In this document: positions 12,514 through 12,560 of the stretch, in pieces
How the letters are laid out: every line of letters starts with the position of its first letter
Position numbering within the stretch: the first letter of the stretch is position 1
Source of the DNA: an uncultured Micromonospora sp.
GTDB lineage: Bacteria > Actinomycetota > Actinomycetes > Mycobacteriales > Micromonosporaceae
Length of the DNA stretch: 12,560 nt
Direction of reading: 5' to 3'
Assembly (NCBI GenBank): GCA_937951935.1
Contig: CALGAM010000149.1
Coordinates: forward strand, 1 to 12,560
Made by a program: the position numbers and the translations under genes
The notes under the pieces: model-generated
What the model saw: the letters and a program-made list of their open reading frames with translations, nothing else
The model's database searches: none
What the model was told of the DNA's origin: nothing

Positions 12514-12560
12514 ATGACGTTCCTCAACCGATGGATCTCGGCCATCACCGACACCCCCAC
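12514..12560 (+). CDS. Start of an unidentified protein (cut by window end)
   Basis: ATG with AGGA six bases upstream (12504-12507) and an adjacent GGAAGG. Only 15 complete codons are seen (MTFLNRWISAITDTP, then a partial Thr codon). The ribosome site and the end of a long gene-free stretch support a genuine start. Too little sequence is present to name a family; the gene is oriented divergently from mscR. Confidence 0.6.
   Translation, partial: MTFLNRWISAITDTP

Noticed and set aside
11843..12517. A 224-residue plus-strand frame filling the gap beyond mscR
   Set aside because: It starts inside the antisense of mscR, lacks a ribosome site and has Arg/Pro/Thr-rich composition. It ends across the better-supported start at 12514.

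Overview
The window is very GC-rich, with strong third-codon GC bias, frequent GTG starts and a mycothiol-dependent formaldehyde dehydrogenase. Mycothiol is made only by Actinomycetota. The Thr/Pro-rich G5-Excalibur surface protein, the CopC-CopD fusion and the large GC hairpins without U tracts all fit a Micromonosporaceae-like actinobacterium (inference from style and family, not from a database match). No rRNA, tRNA, CRISPR array, insertion sequence or phage gene is visible. It reads as ordinary chromosome with some interesting regulatory DNA.

Layout. Positions 1-334 (-) hold the N-terminus of an Ala/Gln-rich helical protein cut by the window edge. Positions 466-1278 (-) encode a membrane-anchored G5/Excalibur surface protein. 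A 390-bp gap with a 17-bp perfect hairpin and a nested palindrome follows, then a prolyl-oligopeptidase family S9 peptidase (1669-3747, -). Divergent from it is a CopC-CopD-YtkA-like triple-domain copper protein (3965-5683, +). That gene converges, through two back-to-back hairpins, on a NarL-type response regulator and its sensor kinase (5771-7521, -, kinase first).

Divergent from the kinase is a plus-strand ion-transport cluster: a short KhtT-like antiporter regulatory subunit (7776-8048), a tandem CBS protein (8250-8708) and an ArsB/NhaD-type ion transporter (8758-10044). It ends in two tandem hairpins sharing TGATCCC/GGGATCA half-sites and a 22-bp perfect stem-loop. On the far side of these lies a tight minus-strand operon, mscR (S-(hydroxymethyl)mycothiol dehydrogenase) and then an MBL-fold hydrolase. 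The two overlap by one base and together probably oxidise and clear formaldehyde through mycothiol. A 540-bp gap follows, and a new plus-strand gene begins at 12514 and leaves the window.

The most interesting signal is in the mscR leader. A perfect 13-bp inverted repeat has one arm covering the Shine-Dalgarno sequence and the other lying 42 nt upstream, as expected for a translational switch that hides the ribosome site. The second is the three-gene transporter cluster, in which a KhtT-like subunit without its usual RCK_C domain and without a CPA2 antiporter sits beside a CBS protein and an ArsB/NhaD transporter.
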